From assembly GCA_002315505.1 (NCBI GenBank), contig DCGX01000012.1:1-64000 (forward strand): a DNA stretch of 64,000 bases, in the 5' to 3' direction. The notes under the pieces are model-generated. The model did not search any database, had not been told where the DNA came from, and saw only the letters and a list, made by a program, of their open reading frames with translations. Shown piece after piece: positions 1 through 8,432 of this stretch. How positions within the stretch are numbered: position 1 is the first letter of the stretch; each line of letters starts with the position of its first letter. A program made the translations under genes and the position numbers. The DNA is from Ruminococcaceae bacterium UBA1767. GTDB lineage: Bacteria > Bacillota > Clostridia > Oscillospirales > Acutalibacteraceae.

Positions 1-410
1 GCATCTGTCAGCATCTGACAATGCTTGCGAAGCACCCACGGGTCTTTTGCATAGTAATAACCAAACAACGGTTCGCCCCAATGAGCATTGTTCCAAACAG
101 AACATCCCCCTGCGGCAAGCCAGTTTTCTTCGGAAAGAACGGCGTTCGGGTTATTCGCAACAATTTCAGTTACATTGAACGGACCTTTTCCACCATCTTC
201 ACCGAGAACCATAAAATAGAAAATACCGACCTGTTTGTCACTTTTTCCTGCGGAAACAACGGCTCTTCCCAAGGAATCCACCGTAACAAGTGAGCCGTTT
301 TCATTTACAACTTGTGTGTCGGTTTTTGCCGGAAATAAAGTTCCTGTGAAAAATGTGATTATTGAAATAATTATTGCGGTGAATTTTTGATATAGCAATA
401 CAGTATTCAT
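1..410 (-). CDS. N-terminal part of an unrecognised membrane-anchored protein (runs off left edge)
   Basis: Partial gene; the ATG lies at 408-410 and about 136 codons are visible before the window edge. A GAGG ribosome site sits about 10 nt upstream, and the gene follows the deacetylase stop by 24 nt, so the two are probably cotranscribed. Residues about 9-27 form a hydrophobic segment (IIISIITFFTG) followed by TLFPAKTD with no clear signal-peptidase site, suggesting an N-terminal anchor. Downstream the motifs GIFYFMVLGEDGG, WGEPLFGYYYAKDPW and LRKHCQMLTDA recall TIM-barrel glycoside-hydrolase-like proteins, in which a strand/Trp-Gly-Glu-Pro stretch leads into the barrel. I remember similar proteins as uncharacterised or GH71/GH99-like, but this is a weak resemblance and no function should be assigned from it. 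Confidence 0.75.
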   Translation of the reverse strand, partial: MNTVLLYQKFTAIIISIITFFTGTLFPAKTDTQVVNENGSLVTVDSLGRAVVSAGKSDKQVGIFYFMVLGEDGGKGPFNVTEIVANNPNAVLSEENWLAAGGCSVWNNAHWGEPLFGYYYAKDPWVLRKHCQMLTD

Positions 411-434
411 TTGGTTCAGCCTCGCAATTCAAGA

Positions 435-1280
435 TTATTTTGATGGGATTTCGTCTTTAAATAAAAGATAAAATTCGGTAGTTGAAACACATATAATGTT
501 TTTGTTCTCACTCATTATTTTAACGAGCTGTTCGAATGTTTCGTAAAGGTTGAAAACATCAAGCTCATAGCCGTGACCCCAGACATAAAACAACATATCT
601 TCCGTCGGCTCTGCTTCGATAAATTCTTTTGCCAATTCGAGCATTCTTGCGTCACAAATATTGCAGGTAGGTTCCCACTTGAGAAAGCGCGTGGGAAGAT
701 TGAAATTATATGTCGGCATTGTGCCTCTTGCGTAGCGAATTGTTGTATATTTGTATACGTTTTCAATAGATTGCTCTGTATAAACCTCGTCGCCGCCGGG
801 CCATGCCATACCTAAAGGTATGATACCTGTCAGCTTTTTGATGTTGAATGCATCTTTCTGCACTTCTCTGACCACGCCCAGTGGATTATTGTCATATTTA
901 TTCATTGACGGATGGGTAAGAGTGTGAGCGGCAACATCAAAGCCGTCATACGCACCGTTTTTGATTTCTTTTCTGGTGAGCCTTTTGTGACTGAGTCCGG
1001 GCGTATTAGTCGCTTCAGCAACCCAGTCCCAACTTTCACCGCAAAGACCAGTGTTTATATTAAAGGTAATTCCTTTAAAGTTGTATTTTTTGCAGATTTC
1101 CATTATTTTGTAATCCTGCGTTATGCCGTCATCGAAGCTCAATGTAAAATATTTTTTCGGTGTGCCGTCACGGGCAAGCTTTTCGGAAAGCTCTGCGGAT
1201 TCAGGCTTGGTTATGCCGATAAATGCAGAAGATAGAAATATCATAATTGATGCCATTGCGACTGAAATAAATTTCAACAT
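435..1280 (-). CDS. Membrane-anchored polysaccharide deacetylase-family protein
   Basis: Probable carbohydrate esterase of the NodB/CE4 type, hydrolysing N- or O-acetyl groups from glycans at the cell surface. The N-terminal residues about 4-22 are hydrophobic and end in FIGITKPESAE without a good AxA cleavage site, so an uncleaved anchor is likely. The NodB signatures are visible: SFDDG near residue 49 and HTLTHP near residue 118 (His-x3-His metal site), and later FYVWGHGYE. At 281 aa it is a single-domain protein. Start chosen at ATG 1278-1280, with an AAAGGA ribosome site about 10 nt upstream and a consensus promoter behind it. A paralogue without any export signal lies at 18278-19102. It heads a transcript that continues into the partial gene at 1-410. 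Confidence 0.85.
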   Translation of the reverse strand: MLKFISVAMASIMIFLSSAFIGITKPESAELSEKLARDGTPKKYFTLSFDDGITQDYKIMEICKKYNFKGITFNINTGLCGESWDWVAEATNTPGLSHKRLTRKEIKNGAYDGFDVAAHTLTHPSMNKYDNNPLGVVREVQKDAFNIKKLTGIIPLGMAWPGGDEVYTEQSIENVYKYTTIRYARGTMPTYNFNLPTRFLKWEPTCNICDARMLELAKEFIEAEPTEDMLFYVWGHGYELDVFNLYETFEQLVKIMSENKNIICVSTTEFYLLFKDEIPSK

Positions 1281-1318
1281 TCAATGTCAATCCTTTTCAA
1301 TATAATTTATTAAAATTT

Positions 1319-1347
1319 ATTATACTTTGTATGATGTGTTTTTTCAA
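1319..1347 (-). promoter_or_regulatory. Promoter of the deacetylase operon
   Basis: On the minus strand TTGAAA, 17 nt, TATAAT, reading toward the deacetylase start at 1280. Confidence 0.75.
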
Positions 1348-1404
1348 TAAAGAAACGCAAAAAGGTGAAAAGAAAATTAATAAATCGGTTGCAATTATGC
1401 TGTA

Positions 1405-1433
1405 TTGAAAAATAAAAAATGATATGATATACT
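1405..1433 (+). promoter_or_regulatory. Promoter of the redox operon
   Basis: TTGAAA, 17 nt, TATACT with a TGA extended -10; about 105 nt before the first gene of the operon. It diverges from the deacetylase promoter at 1319-1347. Confidence 0.65.
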
Positions 1434-1537
1434 TGTTTAGAGTTAATCTTATATTTTCTGTGTGCCACAAATCAAAAACGAATAATTGATATAAAATTAA
1501 TGCGAAAAACGATAATAGATTCACGGAGTGACTTGAA

Positions 1538-2755
1538 ATGCTTCTTAACGAAAAGACTGTAATATACGGCAGAACCGTTCAAAACAGGGTGGTTCTCCAT
1601 CCGATGGAAGGCTGTGACGGAAATACTGACGGAAGTATCAGCGAGCTGACACGAAGACGTTACCTTCGTTTTGCCGAAAGCGGTGCAGGAATAATATGGT
1701 TTGAGGCAACGGCGGTTTCCTCCGAATGTCGTGCAAATCCCCGTCAGTTGTTCATCAATGAAAAAAACAAAGACAGCTTCAAATCACTTGTCAGAGAAAT
1801 AAAACAGCGAGCAATTGAGGTGAATGGTTTCGAGCCGATTGTTATTATTCAATCGACAAACAGCGGTCGCTGGAGTAAGCCGAACGGATATCCCGAGCCT
1901 ATAATTGCATATCATAATGAGCTGTGGGAAAAAGGCAAGGAAAATCAGCCATACACAATTGCAACGGATGAATACTGCGACGAAATAATCAATAAGTACG
2001 CCCAGGCCGCAAAGCTCGCTTCCTATGCAGGCTTTGACGGAATAGATGTCAAATGCTGTCACGGTTATCTTATGAATGAATTTCTGAGTGCATTTGAAAG
2101 AAAAGGTCGATACGGCGGTAATTATGAAAACAGAACCCGTCTTTATTTTGAATGCATAAAAGCGGTTCAGAATAACAAGAGCGATAATATGTTTGTAACA
2201 ACCCGACTTAATGCCTGTGATTGCTTTGATTATCCCTATGGCTTTGGTGTTAATGAAAACAACAACATCGATTTAACTGAAACAAAGAAAATAATTCAAA
2301 CACTTTCCGATATGGGAATTGAGCTTATCAATCTCACTCTCGGAAATCCGTATCTTATTCCGCACATCAACAGACCGTGTATTAATTCTCCGGAGCCCGG
2401 CGAAGTGGGAGAAAAGAGAATTTATGACATAACGAGGGAGCTTCAGCAATCTTTTCCGCAAATTAAATTCATAATTTCAGGCTTGTCGTTTATGGGAAAG
2501 GACAGTATTGATTATGCAGAAAAGGTGCTGAATGACGGAACAGCCTGCTTTGCGGGATTCGGACGAATGTCATTTTGCTATCCGACATTCTATTCGGATT
2601 TTTTGAAAAACGGAGAGCTTGATAAGTCAAAATGCTGCCTGTCGTGCGGAAAATGTACAGAGCTTATGCGACACGGAGCGGTTGCCGGATGCCCTGTAAG
2701 GGATAAGGAAGTATATATGCCGATATATAAAAAATATGTTTTAAACGTGGAGTGA
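1538..2755 (+). CDS. Old Yellow Enzyme-type NADH:flavin oxidoreductase with Fe-S motif
   Basis: FMN-dependent ene-reductase of the 2,4-dienoyl-CoA reductase/BaiCD-BaiH branch, reducing activated C=C bonds in the cytoplasm. The TIM-barrel domain begins with an NRVVLHPMEGCDG motif and contains FDGIDVKCCHGYLMNEFLS, the usual substrate/flavin-loop signature of the family. Near the C terminus a Cys-x2-Cys-x2-Cys-x11-Cys set (about residues 366-384) fits the 4Fe-4S site of this branch. At 405 aa it has only the barrel; the FAD/NAD half found in full-length dienoyl-CoA reductases is absent, but a separate flavoprotein gene lies two genes downstream. Start ATG at 1538 follows CGGAGTG at a suitable distance. 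It is the first gene of a tight three-gene operon. The true substrate is not visible from sequence. Confidence 0.88.
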   Translation: MLLNEKTVIYGRTVQNRVVLHPMEGCDGNTDGSISELTRRRYLRFAESGAGIIWFEATAVSSECRANPRQLFINEKNKDSFKSLVREIKQRAIEVNGFEPIVIIQSTNSGRWSKPNGYPEPIIAYHNELWEKGKENQPYTIATDEYCDEIINKYAQAAKLASYAGFDGIDVKCCHGYLMNEFLSAFERKGRYGGNYENRTRLYFECIKAVQNNKSDNMFVTTRLNACDCFDYPYGFGVNENNNIDLTETKKIIQTLSDMGIELINLTLGNPYLIPHINRPCINSPEPGEVGEKRIYDITRELQQSFPQIKFIISGLSFMGKDSIDYAEKVLNDGTACFAGFGRMSFCYPTFYSDFLKNGELDKSKCCLSCGKCTELMRHGAVAGCPVRDKEVYMPIYKKYVLNVE

Positions 2756-2760
2756 TAGAG

Positions 2761-3489
2761 ATGTTTGCTGTTGTGACCGGAGGAAACAGGGGTATCGGAC
2801 TTGCTGTTGTAAAAAAGCTCATAGCTTCGGGATACAGGTGTCTTGTTGCCGCCAGAACAATAACCGATGAAATTAAAAAATTAGCAGATAACGGTACAGT
2901 TGAATTTATTGCTTGTGATATTTCATCCGTTGATTCAAGAGAAAAGCTCAATGAGCGACTTAATAAGGAAGAAAAAATCGATTTGCTCGTAAACTGTGCA
3001 GGAGTTGCTCCTAAAGTCAGAAAAGATATGCTTGAAATAAGCGAAGAAGAGTTTGATTATGTGCTTGACATAAATCAAAAAGGAACATTTTTTGTTTCAC
3101 AGATGACGGCAAATATTATGAAAAAACAAAACAGCGGACGCATTGTTTTTATCAGCTCGCTTTCGTCCTATACTGCATCGACGGAGAGAGCGGAATACTG
3201 CATTTCAAAAGCATCAATTTCGATGTTTACAAAACTTTTTGCGGCAAGACTTGCAGAATACGGAATATCTGTTTTTGAGGTTTCGCCCGGAATAATCGAA
3301 ACCGATATGACCAAATGCGTTAAAGGTAAGTATGAAAATCTTATTGATAACGGACTTACTCCAATCAAAAGAATGGGCCAACCCGAAGATGTGGCAAATG
3401 CTGTGTTTGCGGCGGCAAGCGGAAATCTTGATTTCTGTACGGGTACGGTCATCAATGCGGACGGCGGATTCAGTGTGAGAAGATTATGA
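2761..3489 (+). CDS. Short-chain dehydrogenase/reductase (FabG-like)
   Basis: NAD(P)-dependent ketone/alcohol oxidoreductase with a Rossmann fold. The cofactor motif TGGNRGIG is at residues 6-13, NCAG follows near residue 78, and the catalytic Tyr-x3-Lys pair (YCISK) is near residues 146-150, with a Ser-rich strand (ISSLSS) just before it; the C-terminal INADGGFSVRRL is typical of the family. Two starts are possible: GTG at 2752, overlapping the previous stop, or ATG at 2761. I chose the ATG because GGAG at 2749-2752 sits 8 nt before it but overlaps the GTG. The gene overlaps the next one by 4 nt (ATGA), so translation of the operon is coupled. Substrate unknown; it presumably handles the product or precursor of the neighbouring reductase. 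Confidence 0.88.
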   Translation: MFAVVTGGNRGIGLAVVKKLIASGYRCLVAARTITDEIKKLADNGTVEFIACDISSVDSREKLNERLNKEEKIDLLVNCAGVAPKVRKDMLEISEEEFDYVLDINQKGTFFVSQMTANIMKKQNSGRIVFISSLSSYTASTERAEYCISKASISMFTKLFAARLAEYGISVFEVSPGIIETDMTKCVKGKYENLIDNGLTPIKRMGQPEDVANAVFAAASGNLDFCTGTVINADGGFSVRRL

Positions 3490-5264
3490 GAAGTTATGAT
3501 GTTATAATTGTCGGAAGCGGTGCTGCAGGCTTCAGCACCGCCGATTGGCTTTATCAATTCGGAATAAAAAATATTTGCGTTGTCACCGAAAACATTAACT
3601 ATGGAACCTCGAGAAATGCCGGAAGCGACAAACAGACATATTACAAGCTCGATATGTGCAGTAAAAATGGTGACAGTGTAATTAAAATGGCGCAGGACTT
3701 CTATTCCGGCGGTTCAATGAACGGAAGTGATGCGTTAATTGAGGCTGCCAACAGTGCACGTTGTTTTATGCGACTTGCAGAGCTCGGTATACCGTTTCCG
3801 TCGGATAAATTCGGCAGATATGCAGGTTATCGAACAGACCATGATAACACTATGCGAGCAACCTCTGCCGGTCCGCTGACTTCAAAATTCATGACAGAAA
3901 AGCTCGAAAAGAAGGTTTATGACAACGGTACTGAAATTCTTGACGGCTACAGTGTTATCAGTCTTATTGCAGAAAATAACAAGTGCCGCGGTGTTATCTG
4001 CACACATAACGGAGTTAATGAAATTATATATTCAAAGGCGGTAATCCTTTGCACGGGTGCACCTGCGGCAATATATAACCGCTCTGTTTATCCCGAAAAT
4101 CAGTGCGGAGCAACAGGACTTGCTATTGAGATAGGTGCAGAGCTTGCAAATTTTCAGGAGTGGCAGTACGGCATTGCATCTGTAAAATTCCGCTGGAATC
4201 TTTCGGGCAGTTATCAGCAGGTTATTCCGAGATATTATTCCGTTTCACCCGATGGAAATGAAAAGGAATTTCTGATTGATAACGGACAAAATGTAAATGA
4301 TATTTATTCTGAAGTTTTCCTTAAAGGCTATCAGTGGCCGTTTGACTTTGCTAAAACAAAAGGCTCGTCACAGATTGATATTCTTGTGTTCCGAGAGCTT
4401 GAAAAGGGCAACAGGGTTTATATTGATTATACCCGAAATCCGTCGGGATTTGATTTTGAAAAGCTCGATGATGAAGCTAAAAATTATCTGTTAAATGCTG
4501 AATGCATCGGAGATACACCGATACAAAGATTGATGCTTCTGAATCCAAAGGCGGTACAGCTTTATCTTGACCATGGAATTGACCTTACAAGAGAACCGCT
4601 TGAAATCAGCATTTCCGCTCAGCATAATAACGGCGGAATCAGAACAGATATAAATTCGGAAAGCTCTGTAAAAAACCTTTTTGTTGTTGGTGAAGCAGCC
4701 GGAAAATTCGGAGTATATCGTCCCGGAGGCAGTGCCCTGAACGACACCCAGGTAGGCGGATTGAGAGCGGCAATGCACCTTTCAGAAAAGCTGAAAGATA
4801 TTTCGTTGGAATATACAGATGCTTTAATCCCTAAGATGCCTGTTTTCTCTGAAAATTCAACTCTGAAAAAATACAGATATGAGTTTTCAAAAAAGATGTC
4901 TGACTGTGCCGGAGTAAGCAGAAATTATGAAAAAATTCGGGAACTGATTTTTGAACTTGAAGATTTATATAACAATTTTTATGACCGTGTTACGATAGAA
5001 AACGAAAACTCAGTTGCTGAATATTACCGCTTCCGTCACACTGTTTTAAGTATGCTTTCGCTTTGCAGAACAATTGTCAGCTCAATTGAAAATATCGGTT
5101 CACGAGGCGGCTGCATTTGCATAATGAACGGAGAAATTGTAAGTGAAAACACGGAGTACCGAAAGTTTATTACTGTTACCAGAGGGAACGATGTGACGTA
5201 TGTTCCGACGGATAGTATACCCGATGAGGAATTTGTTTTTGAAAAATTGCTCAAAAGTAATTAA
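3486..5264 (+). CDS. FAD-dependent oxidoreductase, fumarate reductase/succinate dehydrogenase flavoprotein-like
   Basis: Large flavoprotein (592 aa) of the FrdA/SdhA/NadB superfamily. The dinucleotide site VGSGAAG is near residues 9-15, the FAD-contact stretch GTSRNAGSDKQTYY follows near residue 40, and the second FAD motif (LFVVGEAAGKFGVYRPGGS) is near residues 397-415, followed by NDTQVGGLRAA. There is no signal peptide, haem motif or FMN-attachment site, so it probably works as a soluble partner or as an independent dehydrogenase. It starts inside the stop of the dehydrogenase gene (ATGA) and closes the operon, followed by a terminator at 5275-5319. Together the three genes could carry out sequential dehydrogenation and hydrogenation of a cyclic substrate, but that is inference. 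Confidence 0.82.
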   Translation: MRSYDVIIVGSGAAGFSTADWLYQFGIKNICVVTENINYGTSRNAGSDKQTYYKLDMCSKNGDSVIKMAQDFYSGGSMNGSDALIEAANSARCFMRLAELGIPFPSDKFGRYAGYRTDHDNTMRATSAGPLTSKFMTEKLEKKVYDNGTEILDGYSVISLIAENNKCRGVICTHNGVNEIIYSKAVILCTGAPAAIYNRSVYPENQCGATGLAIEIGAELANFQEWQYGIASVKFRWNLSGSYQQVIPRYYSVSPDGNEKEFLIDNGQNVNDIYSEVFLKGYQWPFDFAKTKGSSQIDILVFRELEKGNRVYIDYTRNPSGFDFEKLDDEAKNYLLNAECIGDTPIQRLMLLNPKAVQLYLDHGIDLTREPLEISISAQHNNGGIRTDINSESSVKNLFVVGEAAGKFGVYRPGGSALNDTQVGGLRAAMHLSEKLKDISLEYTDALIPKMPVFSENSTLKKYRYEFSKKMSDCAGVSRNYEKIRELIFELEDLYNNFYDRVTIENENSVAEYYRFRHTVLSMLSLCRTIVSSIENIGSRGGCICIMNGEIVSENTEYRKFITVTRGNDVTYVPTDSIPDEEFVFEKLLKSN

Positions 5265-5274
5265 ACAAATTTAT

Positions 5275-5319
5275 AAAAATGCCATAATTCGATTGTTATC
5301 ACGGGTTATGGCATTTTTC
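5275..5319 (+). terminator. Rho-independent terminator of the redox operon
   Basis: Inverted repeat AAAAATGCCATAA ... TTATGGCATTTTT with an 18-nt loop, ending in a T-run. Confidence 0.85.
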
Positions 5320-5601
5320 TTTAATATGGTATTTGTAGTTTATCGCTTACAGGTTTCGGATTACTCTTTTGGTGAAGTATTGATTTATACAATGTCAATA
5401 TTGTTTAATGTGAAATATTATGTTATTATTATAACAAGCCATTTTGAGATGAAAAACAGAAATAATCAAACTCGATTGGAAATGAAAAACCTATTACTTT
5501 TTTGATAGGTAGTCCTGCATTGATTTCAGGATACTTTATTTCGGCGTAAATAAGACTGTTTACAGCATAATTGCATTGTAAACTTTATTAAGGAGAATAT
5601 T
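5320..5601. other. Intergenic stretch, no gene seen
   Basis: AT-rich spacer. It holds a small inverted repeat (ACCTAT/ATAGGT, 5489-5510) and a possible weak promoter (TTGTTT, 17 nt, TATTAT, 5401-5429) for the acetyltransferase. No convincing coding sequence on either strand. Confidence 0.5.
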
Positions 5602-6165
5602 ATGGTTATTGAAACAGAAAGATTAGTGCTTCGTCCTTTCCTTGAAGGGGATGCAGGGGATGTTTTTGAATATCTTCACAAGCCTGCGGTTAATTGCTTT
5701 GCTTGTATGGAACTGAAAACGGTTGATGATGCCCGTGAGGAAATGAAAAAAAGAATGGGTGAAACTGAATTTTATTTTGCGATTGTGCTAAAAGAAACAG
5801 ATAAGGTTATCGGTGAAATAGATGCCTATCCCGAAGCAGGTGAACCACACGCAGATGAGAAAACTCCTAAAGATACGTTCAGCCCTTGTTGGATGCTGAA
5901 TGATAATTACCAAAAGCAGGGCTACGCCTACGAAGCGGCTTATGCTTTCTTTGATTATCTGTTCACACAAAAGGGAGCACGACGAATTTATGCTTATACA
6001 GAAGATTATAATCTCTCAAGTCAGCACCTTTGCGAAAAACTCGGAATGCGGCGGGAAGGCTTGTTCAAAGAATTTGTTTCTTTTGTAAATAATCCCGATG
6101 GAACACCACACTACGAAAATACATATCAATATGCAATTCTGAAAAAAGAATGGGTGCGGACATAA
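5602..6165 (+). CDS. GNAT-family N-acetyltransferase (RimJ/RimL-like)
   Basis: Acetyl-CoA-dependent N-acetyltransferase of the RimJ/RimL/Acetyltransf_3 group. It opens with ETERLVLRPFLEGDAGDVFEY, the usual beginning of the group, and the acetyl-CoA-binding region is represented by NDNYQKQGYAYEAAYAFFDY near residues 100-120, where the loop QKQGYA replaces the common RGxGxA. The closing part, CEKLGMRREGLFKEF, is also characteristic. AAGGAG lies 8 nt before the ATG. The gene stands alone, and its terminator overlaps the last codons. Related enzymes modify ribosomal protein N termini, antibiotics or sugars; the substrate cannot be read from sequence. Confidence 0.9.
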   Translation: MVIETERLVLRPFLEGDAGDVFEYLHKPAVNCFACMELKTVDDAREEMKKRMGETEFYFAIVLKETDKVIGEIDAYPEAGEPHADEKTPKDTFSPCWMLNDNYQKQGYAYEAAYAFFDYLFTQKGARRIYAYTEDYNLSSQHLCEKLGMRREGLFKEFVSFVNNPDGTPHYENTYQYAILKKEWVRT

Positions 6166-6180
6166 TTGTCTGCACCTTTA
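6153..6180 (+). terminator. Terminator overlapping the acetyltransferase stop codon
   Basis: GGTGCGGACA / TGTCTGCACC with a TAAT loop containing the stop codon, followed by TTTATT. The left arm encodes the last residues of the protein. Confidence 0.75.
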
Positions 6181-6220
6181 TTGTCGATATTAATAATTGA
6201 TTGTGAAAATCATTCGGACA

Positions 6221-7186
6221 TTAAAGGTTGATTTCAGCCTCGGCAAAGCCAATACACTCTCTGCCACTTAAAATATCCGCTTTGTTTCTTGCATTGAAAT
6301 ACAAACGCAATTTATTACCGTACTTCACAAGATGACTTGCATACACAAACTGATTCATCCAGTCACCGTTAATGTGCATTTTCGGCTCAACAAGTATTTT
6401 CTCAAAATTAAAGTTGATGCCGTCTGTACTTGTAAGGAGAACGATTCCACTGTGACTTTTTCCGTCTTTTTCGTAAATTCCGTTTTGTATGCCTATGAAG
6501 CCATCCTTCAGCTTGTATACCTTTATGCATCCACTGCAAAGATTAATATAAAACTTATCTCGGTCGGGGCTGATTATCGGTTTTGCGGCTGAAACATAAC
6601 TATCGCATATTTTTTCACTTTCAGCATACGAAATATAAGTCGGCTCACAAAAACCGCAATCTTTTATAAATGTTTGTCCGCAGGAATAGTACATTCGATA
6701 TTTGTCGTCAAGCTTTATCAAAAAAGGATTTGAAATTGATATTCCGTGTTTGTCCTTTTCATATTCACGTGTGTGAGCAATTACCTTTTCGGGTGATGAC
6801 CAGCTTTTTAAATCCTTGCTTTTGATACAGAATATTTCTGATTCCCATCTGGCAAGACCTACCACATTCAGACCTTTCACAAGCAAGGACTGTGTTCCTT
6901 CATAAAAAAGATAATACTCGCCATCTATTAAATTAATATCGGGACGCATGGCACGAGTGATGATTTTTTCGGCCTTGTTAAAGTTAATCCCGTCGGTACT
7001 TTCAAAACGATATATTCCGAAAATAGTATGGAAAAAAATATGCCATTTCCCGTCGGGAGCTTTGTCGGGAGTTAAAAGGGAAGGGTCTGCAACAATATAA
7101 GAACAGTTAAAGGGTTTAATAATCGGACTTTGGTCACTGATCTTAAAATTTATTTTTTTAATTTCATCAATAGTTAAACTGTTCAT
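6221..7186 (-). CDS. Cytoplasmic five-bladed beta-propeller glycosidase-like protein (GH43-like)
   Basis: Probable glycoside hydrolase or phosphorylase of the GH32/43/130-type propeller fold. Repeating blades are visible: DPSLLTPDKAPDGKWHIFFH, RPDINLIDGEYYLFYEG, SNPFLIKLDDKYRMYYSC and YGNKLRLYFNARN, each with the aromatic strand pattern of these propellers; Asp and Glu in the first and middle blades could be catalytic. There is no signal peptide, so it should act on imported oligosaccharides. The start was set at ATG 7184-7186 because AAGAGGG lies 7 nt upstream; a more upstream ATG would bury this site inside the coding region. Exact family uncertain: GH43, GH117 and GH130 relatives share this layout. 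Confidence 0.7.
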   Translation of the reverse strand: MNSLTIDEIKKINFKISDQSPIIKPFNCSYIVADPSLLTPDKAPDGKWHIFFHTIFGIYRFESTDGINFNKAEKIITRAMRPDINLIDGEYYLFYEGTQSLLVKGLNVVGLARWESEIFCIKSKDLKSWSSPEKVIAHTREYEKDKHGISISNPFLIKLDDKYRMYYSCGQTFIKDCGFCEPTYISYAESEKICDSYVSAAKPIISPDRDKFYINLCSGCIKVYKLKDGFIGIQNGIYEKDGKSHSGIVLLTSTDGINFNFEKILVEPKMHINGDWMNQFVYASHLVKYGNKLRLYFNARNKADILSGRECIGFAEAEINL

Positions 7187-7227
7187 ATGATAACCCTCTT
7201 TCAAAATTTATCAATAATATCAAAATT

Positions 7228-7257
7228 ATTTTATCACAGCAGTGCATTTAAAATCAA
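7228..7257 (-). promoter_or_regulatory. Promoter of the propeller glycosidase gene
   Basis: Minus-strand TTGATT, 18 nt, TGA-TAAAAT (extended -10). Confidence 0.6.
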
Positions 7258-7293
7258 GTGAAATTACAACCTGTTTTGTTGTCGGACTTTTAT

Positions 7294-7322
7294 TGAATGT
7301 GAGGATGTTATATGATATAATC
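7294..7322 (+). promoter_or_regulatory. Promoter of the U32-like gene
   Basis: TTGAAT, 17 nt, TGA-TATAAT; the leader to the next gene is very short. Confidence 0.8.
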
Positions 7323-7335
7323 AGCTTGAGGTGAA

Positions 7336-8247
7336 TTGACTGATATGGAAAAAAGAACTGCGCATTATCATCTTCCGGGATTGTTTGAATTTTATGATTT
7401 CTATAAGGTGTTTCTGCCGATTTTTTATGAAAACAGAGAATATTTTTATGAGTGGTGCGACATTGCGTCATTATACGGTGCTCCCTCGGATTGCATATGG
7501 GGTGGAGGACGATTCGGTGCGGATACGGATAACTCGGTCGAGGCATTGGCACTTGTGCGTGAATACGGAATTTCTGCACGGCTGACATTCAGCAATTCTC
7601 TTTTGAAGCAGGAGCATCTTTCGGATTTAAAATGCAACAGACTATGTGAATTGCTTGAGAAAAACTGCACAGCGGAAAACGGAGTAATTATTCATTCGGA
7701 GCTGCTGCTTGATTATCTTAAAGAAAAATATCCGAAGCTGTGTTTCATTTCTTCAACTACAAAGGTGCTGACCGATTTCACGGATTTTTCGGATGAAGTG
7801 AAGCGTAAGGAATTTCGTTATGTTGTTCCTGATTTTCGCCTGAACAGACAGCTTGAAAAGCTCAACATGCTGACACAAAAGGAAAAGGATAAGGTTGAAT
7901 TTCTGTGTAATGAGTGCTGCTATATCGGATGCAGGGATAGAAGAGCCTGTTACGAAAATGTGAGCCGCAGAATATTAGGGGAGGATTGTGCCGAATTTGT
8001 CTGCAAAGCGCCGAACGGCCGTGACGGATATTTGTTTTCTGATGCGATGAAAAATCCGTCTTTTATCAGCATAAATGATATTGCTGAAACGTATCTTCCT
8101 GCGGGATTTTCAAATTTCAAGATTGAAGGACGGGGACTCGGGTCGGCAATCTTGCTTGAGTTTTTGTTGTATTATTTGGTGAAACCCGAGTATCATATTA
8201 ACGTCAGAGAAAAGATATATCTTGACAGTATGCTCGACCTGTTTTGA
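7336..8247 (+). CDS. Conserved protein resembling peptidase U32 / UbiU-type proteins
   Basis: A 303-residue cytoplasmic protein that I do not recognise with certainty. Its layout (Asn-Ser-Val-Glu start of a barrel helix, GVIIHSELLLDYLKEKYP, then a cluster of cysteines CNECCYIGCRDRRACYE near residues 195-211, then FKIEGRGLGSA) resembles U32-family and UbiU/V-like proteins, which fold as barrels and often bind an Fe-S cluster or modify RNA. The Cys cluster could be a metal site. Start is uncertain: GAGGTGA at 7328-7334 is only 4 nt from TTG 7336 and 13 nt from ATG 7345, which would remove three residues. It stands alone, with a strong promoter directly upstream. Confidence 0.6.
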   Translation: MTDMEKRTAHYHLPGLFEFYDFYKVFLPIFYENREYFYEWCDIASLYGAPSDCIWGGGRFGADTDNSVEALALVREYGISARLTFSNSLLKQEHLSDLKCNRLCELLEKNCTAENGVIIHSELLLDYLKEKYPKLCFISSTTKVLTDFTDFSDEVKRKEFRYVVPDFRLNRQLEKLNMLTQKEKDKVEFLCNECCYIGCRDRRACYENVSRRILGEDCAEFVCKAPNGRDGYLFSDAMKNPSFISINDIAETYLPAGFSNFKIEGRGLGSAILLEFLLYYLVKPEYHINVREKIYLDSMLDLF

Positions 8248-8376
8248 AATATTATCGGTTTAAAACGAATGCGAAATTAATGCCATTTTTCAAATTGGGT
8301 AAAAAGGTCGAGAAAAAATAATTTTTGTCAGCAAAAGGTCAGCTCAAAATATGACCTGTTTCAACGAAGCGTAGGT

Positions 8377-8404
8377 TTGAACAGTGAACAAATTCTGATA
8401 TAAT
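8377..8404 (+). promoter_or_regulatory. Promoter of the CAT-like gene
   Basis: TTGAAC, 16 nt, TGA-TATAAT. Confidence 0.75.
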
Positions 8405-8432
8405 ACATCTGAAGATAATTTGGAGGTATTTT

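Noticed and set aside
3168..3557. Antisense open frame of about 129 codons over the SDR and flavoprotein genes
   Set aside because: It lies opposite two well-supported genes with coupled starts, has no ribosome site and no recognisable motif.
1538..5264. Calling the redox operon a bile-acid (bai) operon
   Set aside because: No CoA ligase, CoA transferase, 7-alpha-dehydratase or bile acid transporter nearby; the three families are too common for this call.
5200..5505. Open frame of about 100 codons overlapping the flavoprotein end
   Set aside because: It runs through a strong terminator, has no ribosome site and no homology signal.
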